The notes under the pieces are model-generated. The model worked only from the letters and a program-made list of their open reading frames with translations. It was not told the origin of the DNA and made no database searches. Positions 28,954-36,635 of a stretch of 46,019 nucleotides of DNA are shown here, one piece after another. Made by a program: the position numbers and the translations under genes. The DNA is from Geodermatophilus ruber (GTDB taxonomy: Bacteria > Actinomycetota > Actinomycetes > Mycobacteriales > Geodermatophilaceae). Location: positions 1-46,019 of the forward strand of contig NZ_FOSW01000022.1 in assembly GCF_900114385.1 (NCBI RefSeq). The letters are read 5' to 3'. Within the stretch, counting starts at the first letter, position 1, and every line of letters starts with the position of its first letter.

Positions 28954-29125
28954 ACCGGCACACAGGCCGGTCACCCTCCCGGACGGTTTGTCCGGGCATG
29001 AGCGCATCCGTGCAGATCCAGCGTTCCATCCCTGGGCGCAGACGATCGCCAGTGAGGACGCCGGTACCTGCGGCGCCTCCTTTTTCACGGGACGCGCTCC
29101 GAGCTGTATCGGAGCCCCACCCCGC
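28954..29125 (+). promoter_or_regulatory. structured leader RNA of the DEAD-box helicase gene
   Basis: Four perfect or near-perfect hairpins follow one another. P1 is ACCGGC/GCCGGT (28954-28971). P2 is CCCGGAC/GTCCGGG (28978-28996). P3 is GAGG-A-CGCC/GGCGCCTC (29054-29079) followed by C and five T (29081-29085), a textbook intrinsic terminator. P4 is CTCCGA/TCGGAG (29097-29114), which contains the only GGAG upstream of the helicase start. The pattern suggests attenuation plus translational control; no named RNA family was recognised. Confidence 0.5.
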
Positions 29126-29129
29126 ATGA
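28998..29129 (+). CDS. candidate upstream ORF (leader peptide) of the helicase gene
   Basis: A 43-codon frame starts right after hairpin P2 and ends in a TGA that overlaps the helicase ATG (ATGA). The predicted peptide is basic and rich in Arg, Pro and Ser. About 27 of 43 third positions are G or C, well below neighbouring genes, and no ribosome-binding site precedes it, so it may not be selected for its sequence. Ribosomes reading it would open hairpin P4, which hides the helicase GGAG. Confidence 0.35.
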   Translation: MSASVQIQRSIPGRRRSPVRTPVPAAPPFSRDALRAVSEPHPA

Positions 29130-30718
29130 CTTTGGTCCACCCTGTCTCGTTCGAGTCGGACACCACTGAGAACACCGCCCCCGAGCGCACCGTCGCTTCG
29201 GAGAGCACCACCTCCTCGGAGAGCGTCACCCCCGAGAACATCGCCGAGGCGCCAGCCGAGCCGACCGGCCCGACGTTCCGCCAGCTGGGTCTGCCCCAGC
29301 AGTTGGTGACCGCGCTCGAGCGCCGAGGCATCCGCCACCCGTTCGCCATCCAGACCTCGGCGCTGCCCGACGCCCTCGCCGGGCGAGACGTGCTCGGCAA
29401 GGCCGCCACCGGCTCGGGCAAGACGCTGGCGTTCGGCCTGCCGCTGCTGGCCCGCATCGGTGCCGAGGTGAAGAACGGCCGCCGCAGCCCTCGCGGGCTG
29501 GTCCTCGTGCCGACCCGTGAGCTGGCCCAGCAGGTGCACGACAACCTTGCCCCCCTCGGCCAGGCGACCGGCGTCCAGCTCGCCACCGTCTACGGCGGCG
29601 CGCCCATGTACCGCCAGATCCAGCAGCTGCGCCGCGGCGTCGACGTCATCATCGCCACCCCCGGCCGGCTGCAGGACCTGATCAGCCAGGGCGAGGCCAC
29701 CCTCGCCGAGGTCGTCGTCACCGTCCTCGACGAGGCCGACTTCATGGCCGACCTGGGCTTCCTCCCGGTCGTCAAGGAGCTGCTCGACCAGACCGACCGC
29801 AACGCCCAGCGGCTGCTGTTCTCCGCCACGCTGGACGGCGAGGTCGACACCCTGGTGCGCCGCTACCTGAAGGACCCGGCCCGCCACGAGGTCAAGCGGG
29901 CCGGCGACGACGCCCCGCCCGCGGAGCACCTTGCGTTCAGCCTCGCGTTCCGCGACAAGCTGCAGGTGGCCACCGAGCTGGCCGGCCGCCCCGGGCGCAC
30001 GATCATCTTCGCGCGCACCCAGCTCGGCGTGGACCGGCTGGCCGAGAACCTGAAGGCGGCCGGGATCAAGGCCGAGGCGATCCACGGTGGGCTGCCCCAG
30101 TCCGCGCGCAAGCGGGCGCTGGAGGAGTTCACCGACGCGCGCTCGCCGGTGCTGGTGGCCACCGACGTCGCCGCCCGTGGCATCCACGTGGACGACGTCT
30201 CGCTGGTCCTGCACTACGACCCGCCGACGGACGCCAAGACCTACCTGCACCGTTCGGGGCGTACTGCCCGCGCGGGTGCCGCCGGGGTCGTCGTCTCGCT
30301 GCTGCTGCCCGACCAGGTGGGCCAGGCCAAGCGCCGGTTCCGCCAGGCCAAGGTGGATCCGGCCGTCGACCGGACCCGCCCGGGCGACGCTCCGATCAAC
30401 GAGCTCGTCGCCACGGGCATCCCGGTGGAGCCCAAGGAGCGGACCCAGCGCGACATGCGTCGTGGCGCCGGTGGTCCGGGTGGGCGTCCCCGTCGGGATG
30501 GCGACCGTCCCACCGGCGGTCACCGTGGCGGCCCCCGCCGTTCGTTCGGCGACCGTCCCCGGCCTGCCGGGGAGCGGTCCTCGGGTGAGCGCTCGTTCGG
30601 CGATCGTGCCCGCGGGAACGGCTCCTACGGCGAGCGGTCCGGCTCGGGTGAGCGTCGTGCCAGCACCTACCGCGGCCAGGGCCAGCGGCCCAGCCGCTCG
30701 GCGGACTTCTCCGACTGA
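29126..30718 (+). CDS. DEAD-box RNA helicase
   Basis: An ATP-dependent RNA-unwinding protein of 530 residues, RhlE/CsdA-like in size. After an acidic Ser/Thr/Glu-rich N-terminus (about 1-48) come the Q motif (F51, Q76), motif I ATGSGKT (94-100), PTRELAQQ, TPGRL, DEAD (202-205), SAT, ARGIHVDD and HRSGRTARAG (from about 375). The tail from about 440 is basic and Gly/Arg/Ser-rich with repeated SFGDR/GERS units, probably an RNA-binding disordered region. ATG 29126 is preceded by GGAG at 29111-29114 inside a hairpin, and by the overlapping upstream ORF. A cold-shock or ribosome-assembly role is typical of the family but not shown here. Confidence 0.95.
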   Translation: MTLVHPVSFESDTTENTAPERTVASESTTSSESVTPENIAEAPAEPTGPTFRQLGLPQQLVTALERRGIRHPFAIQTSALPDALAGRDVLGKAATGSGKTLAFGLPLLARIGAEVKNGRRSPRGLVLVPTRELAQQVHDNLAPLGQATGVQLATVYGGAPMYRQIQQLRRGVDVIIATPGRLQDLISQGEATLAEVVVTVLDEADFMADLGFLPVVKELLDQTDRNAQRLLFSATLDGEVDTLVRRYLKDPARHEVKRAGDDAPPAEHLAFSLAFRDKLQVATELAGRPGRTIIFARTQLGVDRLAENLKAAGIKAEAIHGGLPQSARKRALEEFTDARSPVLVATDVAARGIHVDDVSLVLHYDPPTDAKTYLHRSGRTARAGAAGVVVSLLLPDQVGQAKRRFRQAKVDPAVDRTRPGDAPINELVATGIPVEPKERTQRDMRRGAGGPGGRPRRDGDRPTGGHRGGPRRSFGDRPRPAGERSSGERSFGDRARGNGSYGERSGSGERRASTYRGQGQRPSRSADFSD

Positions 30719-30723
30719 GCACG

Positions 30724-30781
30724 CGACACACGGCAGCGGCCGGTCCCGGGATCTCCCGGGGCCGGCCGCTGCCGTGTGTCG
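30724..30781 (+). terminator. terminator after the helicase gene
   Basis: A perfect 20-bp stem (30724-30743 with 30762-30781) whose loop contains a further CCCGGG self-pairing, starting 5 bp after the stop. Confidence 0.8.
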
Positions 30782-30800
30782 TGCGGTCGCTCCCCTTGTC

Positions 30801-30866
30801 GATCATGGGCCTGTTGCCGTGGGACACGCCGCCGGCAGCGTGTCCCGCAACAAGAAGCCCATGATC
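30801..30866. repeat. 66-bp imperfect palindrome between convergent genes
   Basis: Two 29-nt arms (30801-30829 and 30838-30866) match as inverted copies at both ends: GATCATGGGC and GGGACACGC are perfect, with a diverged 10-nt middle. It is separate from the adjacent helicase terminator and could be a second terminator or a dispersed palindromic element. Confidence 0.65.
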
Positions 30867-30891
30867 AACGCCGAGAGAGGGCGGGCGAGGA

Positions 30892-32328
30892 TCAGTCGCG
30901 GAAGACCAGCGCCCCGCTGACCTCGGTGACGACCTCGTCCCAGGCGGGGCGCAGCGTGGCGGCGTCCTCGGCGCGCAGGGTGGCGTCGGGGTTCCGCTCG
31001 CCGCGGGCCACGGCCTGGCCGAGCGCGGCCGGCGGGGTCAGCAGCTGCTCGACCCGCGTCAGGCCGGCGTACTCGGCGACGTCCCGGACGCCCTCCACCG
31101 GCTGGACGAGGGCGTGGTGCTCGACCAGGCCGGCGGCGCCGTCGGCGACCTCGGTGAGCACGTCGGCGAGCTCGGTGAGGTCGTAGCGGTCCTGCTCGGC
31201 CGGCAGCGGCGGCGTGCTGGTCTCGGCCACCTCCGGCCAGGAGGCGATCTCGGTCAGGTCGTGCTCCTCGTCCCCGGCGCAGAAGCGGGCGAGGTCGGCC
31301 GGGGTGGCGAAGAGGTAGATCTGGCCCTCGCGGCCCAGGAAGCGGGCCCGGTCGTCGACGTAGCAGCGCAGCGTGACCCCGGCGCCCTCGGGCAGCACGA
31401 TCTCGACCGGCAGGATGCCCACCGACTCCCAGAACTTCGCGGCCGCGGCCACCTCGTCCGGTGTGGCCGAGATCCGGCCGGGCCGGGCGATCGCGCTCAC
31501 CCCGGGCGCGGGCGACGGCGGGGCCGGGGGGGCCTGCGCTGCACCGGCCCCGGTCTCCTCCGCTGGACTCGGCTCCTCCTCGAGGTCCTCCTCGGCCTCG
31601 GCCACCGACGGGTAGTCCTCGAGGGTCACCGTGCCGCCACCGGTCCAGTCCAGGTGCTCGCCCAGCTCCTCGAGGACGTCCTCCCAGAGGTCGTCGAGGG
31701 CCGCCCCGACGCCGGCCCAGGCGTCCTCGCCGGAGCGGCCGACGAAGGCGTCCACGCCCAGGCCCAGCGAGCCGACCTCGGGCCGGGCGACCAGTTCGGT
31801 CAGGGCGCCGAACTCGCCGCCGCGCTCGACGTCGCCGGCGGGGCGGCGGTCCAGCTCGACGTCGGCGTCGACGTCCCGGTCGTCGTCCTCGTCGCTGAGC
31901 CCGTCGATCTCGTCCTCGTCGGTGTCCTCCTCCACGTCGAGGCACTCGGCCAGCCGGGTCACGATGTCGATGGTCGCGGCGAGCTCCTCGACCGCCCAGC
32001 GGTCGGGGTTCTCCGCGGCGACGTCGTAGACGCCGTCGAGGTCGTAGCGGTGGTCCTCGTCGGGGGTCAGGTCAGCGGCGCCCAGGCCGACGACGACCGG
32101 CCAGACCGGGTGGTCGGCGAGGTCGTGGTCGGTGCGGGTGCGGCAGAACGCCGCGAGCGCCGCCGGGGTGGGGAAGAGGTGGACCGTCGCGGCGTCGTCC
32201 TCGGACGCGCCGAGGAAGGCCTGCCACTCCTCGCCGTCCTCCTCCCACGGCGGCGCCCAGAGGGTGTAGCCGACGCGGTCGTCGACGGTGAGGGCGATGG
32301 GGACGATGCTGGGCCTGGCCACGAGCAC
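30892..32328 (-). CDS. acidic protein with internally duplicated domain, unknown function
   Basis: A protein of about 478 residues. Two related domains lie at the ends: residues about 8-115 (AFLGASEDD, VHLFPTPAALAAFCR, HDLADHPVWP, YDLDGVYDV) and about 320-440 (RFLGREGQ, IYLFATPADLARFC, HDLTEIASWP, YDLTELADV). Between them is a very acidic, Asp/Glu/Pro-rich linker. I recall relatives annotated 'primosomal protein' in other actinobacteria, but nothing here supports a primosome role. GTG 32328 or GTG 32322 starts the gene; the frame upstream runs into a hairpin repeat. Confidence 0.8.
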   Translation of the reverse strand: MLVARPSIVPIALTVDDRVGYTLWAPPWEEDGEEWQAFLGASEDDAATVHLFPTPAALAAFCRTRTDHDLADHPVWPVVVGLGAADLTPDEDHRYDLDGVYDVAAENPDRWAVEELAATIDIVTRLAECLDVEEDTDEDEIDGLSDEDDDRDVDADVELDRRPAGDVERGGEFGALTELVARPEVGSLGLGVDAFVGRSGEDAWAGVGAALDDLWEDVLEELGEHLDWTGGGTVTLEDYPSVAEAEEDLEEEPSPAEETGAGAAQAPPAPPSPAPGVSAIARPGRISATPDEVAAAAKFWESVGILPVEIVLPEGAGVTLRCYVDDRARFLGREGQIYLFATPADLARFCAGDEEHDLTEIASWPEVAETSTPPLPAEQDRYDLTELADVLTEVADGAAGLVEHHALVQPVEGVRDVAEYAGLTRVEQLLTPPAALGQAVARGERNPDATLRAEDAATLRPAWDEVVTEVSGALVFRD

Positions 32329-32340
32329 ATCCTGCCCGAT

Positions 32341-32443
32341 GAAGGACCCCGTCCTCCCCACCCCTCGGGGAAGGATCCCCTGCCCCCCGCCACTCGCAAG
32401 CTCGCGGCGGGACCCTGCAGGGGACCGACCCGGGACGGGGCCG
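32341..32443 (+). repeat. intergenic hairpin repeat, copy 3 (nested)
   Basis: Outer arms GGACCCCGTCC (32344-32354) and GGACGGGGCC (32433-32442) enclose a second hairpin with arms GGATCCCCTGC and GCAGGGGACC around CACTCGCAAGCTCGCGGCGG. It begins GATGAAGGACCCC like copy 1. It lies just past the stop of the minus-strand dehydrogenase gene and before the next minus-strand gene. Confidence 0.75.
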
Positions 32444-33313
32444 TCAGACGCCCATCGGGTGCCAGACGGTCTTGGTCTCCAGGAACGGGGTCATCCGCGC
32501 CAGGCCGGGGTCGGCGGTCCAGTCCGGCTCCTCCGCCGGCGGGCGCAGCACCCGCTTGATGCTGCCGGCGGCCAGCCGCTCGAGCTCCATCGCCCGGCGG
32601 GCCGGGGCGCCGGTGAGGTCGACGGCGTCGACGTCGTCGTGCTCGGCCAGCCAGGGCCCGATCTCCTCGGCGTCGCCGGTGAGCAGGTTGACCACGCCGG
32701 CGGGCACGTCGCTGGTGGCCAGCACCTCGCCGAGGGTGACCGCGGGCAGCGGGCGCTCCTTCGACGTCACGACGACGGCGGTGTTGCCGCCGGCCAGCAC
32801 CGGCGCGAGCACGCTGACCAGCCCCAGCAGCGAGGAGCGCTGCGGCGCGAGGACGGCGACCACGCCGGTGGGCTCGGGCACGGAGAAGTCGAAGTACGGG
32901 CCGGCGACGGGGTTGGCCCCGCCGAGCACCGACGCCAGCTTGTCGGTCCAGCCGGCGTACCAGACCCAGCGGTCGATGGCGGCGTCGACGGCGGCGCGGG
33001 CCTTGCCGGAGGAGAGCCCCTCTCCGGCGGCGACCTCCTCGCAGAACTGGACGTGCCGGCCCTCCATCACCTCGGCCACCCGGTAGAGCACCTGCCCGCG
33101 GTTGTACGCGGTGGCGCCCGACCACTTCGGGAAGGCGGCGCGGGCGGCGACGACGGCGTCCCGGGCGTCCTTGCGCGACGCGAGCGCGGCGTTGGCGAGG
33201 AAGTGACCCTTCGCGTCGGTCACCTCGTAGGTGCGGCCGGACTCCGAGCGCGGGAAGGCGCCGTTCACGTACAGCTTGTAGGTCTTGCGGACGGCGAGAC
33301 GGTCGGAGCTCAC
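32444..33313 (-). CDS. aldehyde dehydrogenase-like protein lacking the catalytic domain
   Basis: A 289-residue protein resembling the N-terminal, nucleotide-binding part of an aldehyde dehydrogenase (FPKWSGATAYNRGQVLYRVA, VPAGVVNLLTGDAEE, VDAVDLTG), about 190 residues shorter than a full enzyme. No counterpart of the catalytic Cys or of the ELGG glutamate is present. Its GTG overlaps the stop of a full-length dehydrogenase in a GTGA. Together they total 770 residues, close to ALDH16, whose second domain is a non-catalytic ALDH copy; I infer that this is that domain as a separate chain. Probably a structural partner of the upstream enzyme. Confidence 0.8.
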   Translation of the reverse strand: MSSDRLAVRKTYKLYVNGAFPRSESGRTYEVTDAKGHFLANAALASRKDARDAVVAARAAFPKWSGATAYNRGQVLYRVAEVMEGRHVQFCEEVAAGEGLSSGKARAAVDAAIDRWVWYAGWTDKLASVLGGANPVAGPYFDFSVPEPTGVVAVLAPQRSSLLGLVSVLAPVLAGGNTAVVVTSKERPLPAVTLGEVLATSDVPAGVVNLLTGDAEEIGPWLAEHDDVDAVDLTGAPARRAMELERLAAGSIKRVLRPPAEEPDWTADPGLARMTPFLETKTVWHPMGV

Positions 33314-34755
33314 TGATCGGCACCCTTCAGGTACGCGGCGAGCCCGTGCCGGCCGCCCTCGCGGCCGTAGCCGGACTGCTTGTAGCCGCCGAAGGGCGAC
33401 GTCGGGTCGAACTTGTTGAACGTGTTGGCCCACACCACGCCGGCGCGCAGCCGGTCGGCGATCTTCAGGATCCGGGAGCCCTTCTCGGTCCAGATCCCGG
33501 CCGAGAGCCCGTAGGTGGTGTTGTTGGCCTTGGCGACGGCCTCGTCGGGGGTGCGGAAGGTGAGCACCGAGAGCACCGGGCCGAAGACCTCGTCGCGGGC
33601 GATGCGGTGTGCGGGGGAGACGTCGGTGAACACCGTCGGCGGGAACCAGTAACCGCGCTCGGGCAGCTCGCAGGCCGGCTGCCAGCGCTGCGCGCCCTCG
33701 GCCTCGCCGACGTCCGACAGCTCGCGGATGCGCGCCAGCTGCTCGGCCGAGTTGATCGCCCCGATGTCGGTGTTCTTGTCCAGCGGGTCGCCGAGGCGCA
33801 GCGTGCCGATCCGCCGCTGCAGCGAGGCGATGACCTCGTCGTGCACGTTCTCCTGCACCAGCAGCCGGCTGCCGGCGCAGCACACGTGCCCCTGGTTGAA
33901 GAAGATGCCCTGGACGATGCCCTCGACGGCCTGGTCGATCGGGGCGTCGTCGAAGACGATGTTGGCCGCCTTGCCGCCCAGCTCGAGGGTCAGCTTCTTC
34001 CGGGTGCCGGCGACCGCCCGGGCGATGGACCTGCCGACCTCGGTGGATCCGGTGAACGCCACCTTGTCGACGTCGTCGTGCTCGACGACCGCCCGGCCGG
34101 TGTCGCCGGCGCCGGTCACGATGTTGACCACGCCGGGCGGCAGGCCGGCCTGCCGGCAGATCTCCGCGAACAGCAGCGCGGTCAGCGGGGTGGTCTCGGC
34201 CGGCTTGAGGACGACGGTGTTGCCGGTGGCCAGCGCCGGGGCGACCTTCCACGCCAGCATGAGCAGCGGGAAGTTCCACGGGATGACCTGCCCGGCCACG
34301 CCGAGCGGCCGCGGGCCCGGCCCGAGGCCCGCCCAGTCCAGCTTGTCGGCCCAGCCGGCGTGGTAGAAGAAGTGCGCCGCGGCCAGGGGGACGTCGACGT
34401 CGCGGGACTCCCGGATCGGCTTGCCGTTGTCCAGCGACTCCAGGACGGCGAACTCCCGCGCCCGCTCCTGCAGCAGCCGGGCGATGCGGAACAGGTACTT
34501 GCCGCGGTCGGCCGGGCGCATCGGGCCCCACACCCGGGTGAACGCCCGGCGGGCGGCCCTCACCGCGCGGTCGACGTCGGCCTCGGTGCCGGAGGCGACC
34601 TCGGAGAGAACCTCCTCGGTGGCCGGGTTGACCGTCTTGAACGGCTCGCCGGAGCCGTCGACGAACTCGCCGTCGATGAACAGGCCGTAGGACGGCGCGA
34701 TGTCGACGATCGAGCGCGACTCGGGCGCGGGGGCGTACTCGAACACACTGGTCAT
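33310..34755 (-). CDS. NAD(P)-dependent aldehyde dehydrogenase
   Basis: A full-length 481-residue enzyme. Catalytic features are in place: PWNFP with Asn161, FTGSTEVGRSI for cofactor, LELGG with Glu258, and FFNQGHVCCAGSR with the nucleophile at Cys292. It starts 1 bp after the deoC stop and overlaps the next ALDH-like gene. Since DeoC yields acetaldehyde, oxidising acetaldehyde to acetate is the likely job; substrate is inferred from context. It corresponds to the catalytic half of ALDH16-type proteins. Confidence 0.95.
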   Translation of the reverse strand: MTSVFEYAPAPESRSIVDIAPSYGLFIDGEFVDGSGEPFKTVNPATEEVLSEVASGTEADVDRAVRAARRAFTRVWGPMRPADRGKYLFRIARLLQERAREFAVLESLDNGKPIRESRDVDVPLAAAHFFYHAGWADKLDWAGLGPGPRPLGVAGQVIPWNFPLLMLAWKVAPALATGNTVVLKPAETTPLTALLFAEICRQAGLPPGVVNIVTGAGDTGRAVVEHDDVDKVAFTGSTEVGRSIARAVAGTRKKLTLELGGKAANIVFDDAPIDQAVEGIVQGIFFNQGHVCCAGSRLLVQENVHDEVIASLQRRIGTLRLGDPLDKNTDIGAINSAEQLARIRELSDVGEAEGAQRWQPACELPERGYWFPPTVFTDVSPAHRIARDEVFGPVLSVLTFRTPDEAVAKANNTTYGLSAGIWTEKGSRILKIADRLRAGVVWANTFNKFDPTSPFGGYKQSGYGREGGRHGLAAYLKGADQ

Positions 34756-34756
34756 C

Positions 34757-35752
34757 TCAGTCCACCGTCACGTGGTCGGGGCCCGAGTAGTGGCCCGTTC
34801 GGAGCTTCTGCCGCTGCAGGAGCAGGTCGTTGAGCAGGCTGGAGGCGCCGAAGCGGAACCAGTCGGGGGAGAGCCAGTCCGGGCCGACGGTCTCGTTGAT
34901 CAGCACGAGGTGCTTGATCGCGTCCTTCGTCGTCCGGATGCCACCGGCCGGCTTGACCCCGACCTGCCGGCCGGTGGCGGCGCGGAAGTCGCGGACCGCC
35001 TCGAGCATCACCAGGCAGACCGGCAGGGTGGCGGCCGGGGAGATCTTGCCGGTGGAGGTCTTGATGAAGTCGCCGCCGGCGAGCATCGCCAGCCAGGAGG
35101 CGCGGCGGACGTTGTCGAGGGTGACCAGCTCGCCGGTCTCGAGGATGACCTTGAGGTGGGCGTCCCCGCAGGCCTCCTTGACCGCTGCGATCTCGTCGTA
35201 GACGTCGAGGTAGCGGCCGGCGAGGAAGGCGCCGCGGTCGATGACCATGTCGATCTCGTCGGCGCCGTTCGCGACGGCGTCCTGCACGTCGGCGAGCTTG
35301 ACCGCCCGGCTGGCCCGGCCGCTGGGGAAGGCGGTGGCGACGGCGGCGACGTGGATGCCGGTGCCCGCCAGGGCCTCCCGGGCGATGCCGGCGAGGTCGC
35401 CGTAGACGCAGACCGCGGCGACCTGCGGGGTGGCCGGGTCGGTGGGGTCGGGCTGCTTCGCCTTGGCGGCGAGGCTGCGCACCTTGCCGGGGGTGTCGGC
35501 GCCCTCGAGGGTGGTGAGGTCGACCATCGCGATGGCGGTATCGATGGCCCAGGCCTTGGCGGTGGTCTTGATCGAGCGGGTGCCGAGCACCGCCGTCCGC
35601 GCCTCGGCGCCTACCTGGTCGACCCCCGGCAGACCGTGCAGGAAGGCCCGGAATGCGGCGCCGGAGCGGGTCACGTCGCGGAACGGCGCTGGAGGCTCGC
35701 GCCGCGGCGGGGTCTCCGCCGCCAGAGCGTGTGGATCGAGCAGGTCGGTCAT
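34757..35752 (-). CDS. deoC: deoxyribose-phosphate aldolase, long (eukaryote-like) type
   Basis: Cleaves 2-deoxyribose-5-phosphate to glyceraldehyde-3-phosphate and acetaldehyde. At 331 residues it is longer than the E. coli enzyme (about 260) and resembles the human-type DERA. The Schiff-base Lys is K231 in FIKTSTGK, with the partner Lys at 201 ([11 protein letters not shown]) and another in GVKPAGGIR. It heads an operon with the two aldehyde dehydrogenase genes. GAGAAT 6 nt before the ATG is a possible -10 box. Confidence 0.96.
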   Translation of the reverse strand: MTDLLDPHALAAETPPRREPPAPFRDVTRSGAAFRAFLHGLPGVDQVGAEARTAVLGTRSIKTTAKAWAIDTAIAMVDLTTLEGADTPGKVRSLAAKAKQPDPTDPATPQVAAVCVYGDLAGIAREALAGTGIHVAAVATAFPSGRASRAVKLADVQDAVANGADEIDMVIDRGAFLAGRYLDVYDEIAAVKEACGDAHLKVILETGELVTLDNVRRASWLAMLAGGDFIKTSTGKISPAATLPVCLVMLEAVRDFRAATGRQVGVKPAGGIRTTKDAIKHLVLINETVGPDWLSPDWFRFGASSLLNDLLLQRQKLRTGHYSGPDHVTVD

Positions 35753-35758
35753 GCGGGC

Positions 35759-35764
35759 ATTCTC
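35759..35764 (-). promoter_or_regulatory. candidate -10 box for deoC
   Basis: GAGAAT on the minus strand, 6 nt before the ATG; consistent with the other leaderless promoters but a weaker match. Confidence 0.3.
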
Positions 35765-35786
35765 CCCCGTGCGGCGGTGCCGCCCA

Positions 35787-35824
35787 CCGTCCGCACACCC
35801 GTCCGGGTGTCCACGTGCGGGCGG
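35787..35824. other. hairpin in the deoC-upp divergent region
   Basis: ACACCC/GGGTGT with a GTCC loop forms the tip, and CCGTCCGC pairs with GCGGGCGG (one G-T) below it. It lies between the divergent deoC and upp genes, so it is not an obvious terminator; it could be an operator or leader structure. The rest of the 257-bp gap shows nothing recognisable. Confidence 0.4.
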
Positions 35825-35996
35825 CCACCGGGGGCAGGGACGGGCCGGACGACGAGGGGCGCCACCCCGGGGCGGTTCTCCTGCCGCGTCGTCGTCGCAG
35901 CCCAGGCCCTTCCCGCCGAGCCGGTGCCGCGCGTCGTCGGGGAGGACCCGCGTGGTGGGCTGCGATGTGGGCCCGATCCGGTGACCGGCGGGCCGC

Positions 35997-36002
35997 TACC
36001 GT
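35997..36002 (+). promoter_or_regulatory. -10 box for leaderless upp
   Basis: TACCGT ends 7 nt before GTG 36010; no ribosome-binding site is present. Confidence 0.5.
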
Positions 36003-36009
36003 GGCGCGC

Positions 36010-36633
36010 GTGCAGCTGACCGTCGTGGACCACCCGCTCGCCCGTGCTCGCCTCACCCGCATGCGGGACGAGCGGACCGACAACGCGGCCTTCCGCGCCG
36101 CGCTGCGCGAGCTCACCCAGATGCTGGTCTACGAGGCCACCCGGGACCTCGCCGTCGCCGAGGAGCCGATCACCACCCCGGTCACCAGGACCACCGGCTA
36201 CCGGCTGGCGGCGCCCCCGCTGATCGTTCCCGTGCTGCGGGCGGGCCTGGGCATGGCCGACACCGCGCACGGGATGCTGCCGGAGTCGCAGATGGGCTTC
36301 GTCGGGCTGGCCCGCAACGAGGAGACCTTCCAGCCGGAGGCCTACATGGCCTCGCTGCCGGAGACGCTGGTCGACCGGGAGGTGTTCGTCCTCGACCCGA
36401 TGCTGGCCACCGGCGGCTCGCTGGTGCACTGCTGCGGCCTGCTCACCGAGCGCGGCGCCACCTCCATAACGGTGCTGTGCGCGCTGGCCGCGCCCGAGGG
36501 TCTCGAGCGGCTGGCGGAGAGCGGGCTGCCGCTGCGGGTGTTCACCGCCTCGGTCGACGAGGAGCTCAACGAGCAGGCCTACATCGTCCCGGGGCTCGGG
36601 GACGCCGGCGACCGCCAGTTCGGCGCGGTCTGA
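36010..36633 (+). CDS. upp: uracil phosphoribosyltransferase
   Basis: Recovers uracil with PRPP to give UMP. The 207-residue type I PRTase has [12 protein letters not shown], the PRPP loop [10 protein letters not shown] and the uracil-binding C-terminus [15 protein letters not shown]. The frame is open far upstream, but GTG 36010 gives a product of normal family length and has a -10 box 7 nt before it. It is divergent from deoC and 2 bp before the next gene. Confidence 0.96.
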   Translation: MQLTVVDHPLARARLTRMRDERTDNAAFRAALRELTQMLVYEATRDLAVAEEPITTPVTRTTGYRLAAPPLIVPVLRAGLGMADTAHGMLPESQMGFVGLARNEETFQPEAYMASLPETLVDREVFVLDPMLATGGSLVHCCGLLTERGATSITVLCALAAPEGLERLAESGLPLRVFTASVDEELNEQAYIVPGLGDAGDRQFGAV

Positions 36634-36635
36634 GC

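Noticed and set aside
32444..34531. Single 695-codon frame spanning both aldehyde dehydrogenase genes, suggesting a fusion
   Set aside because: Its upstream half is an out-of-frame shadow of the first dehydrogenase; the real second gene begins at GTG 33313 in the overlap, so the proteins are separate.
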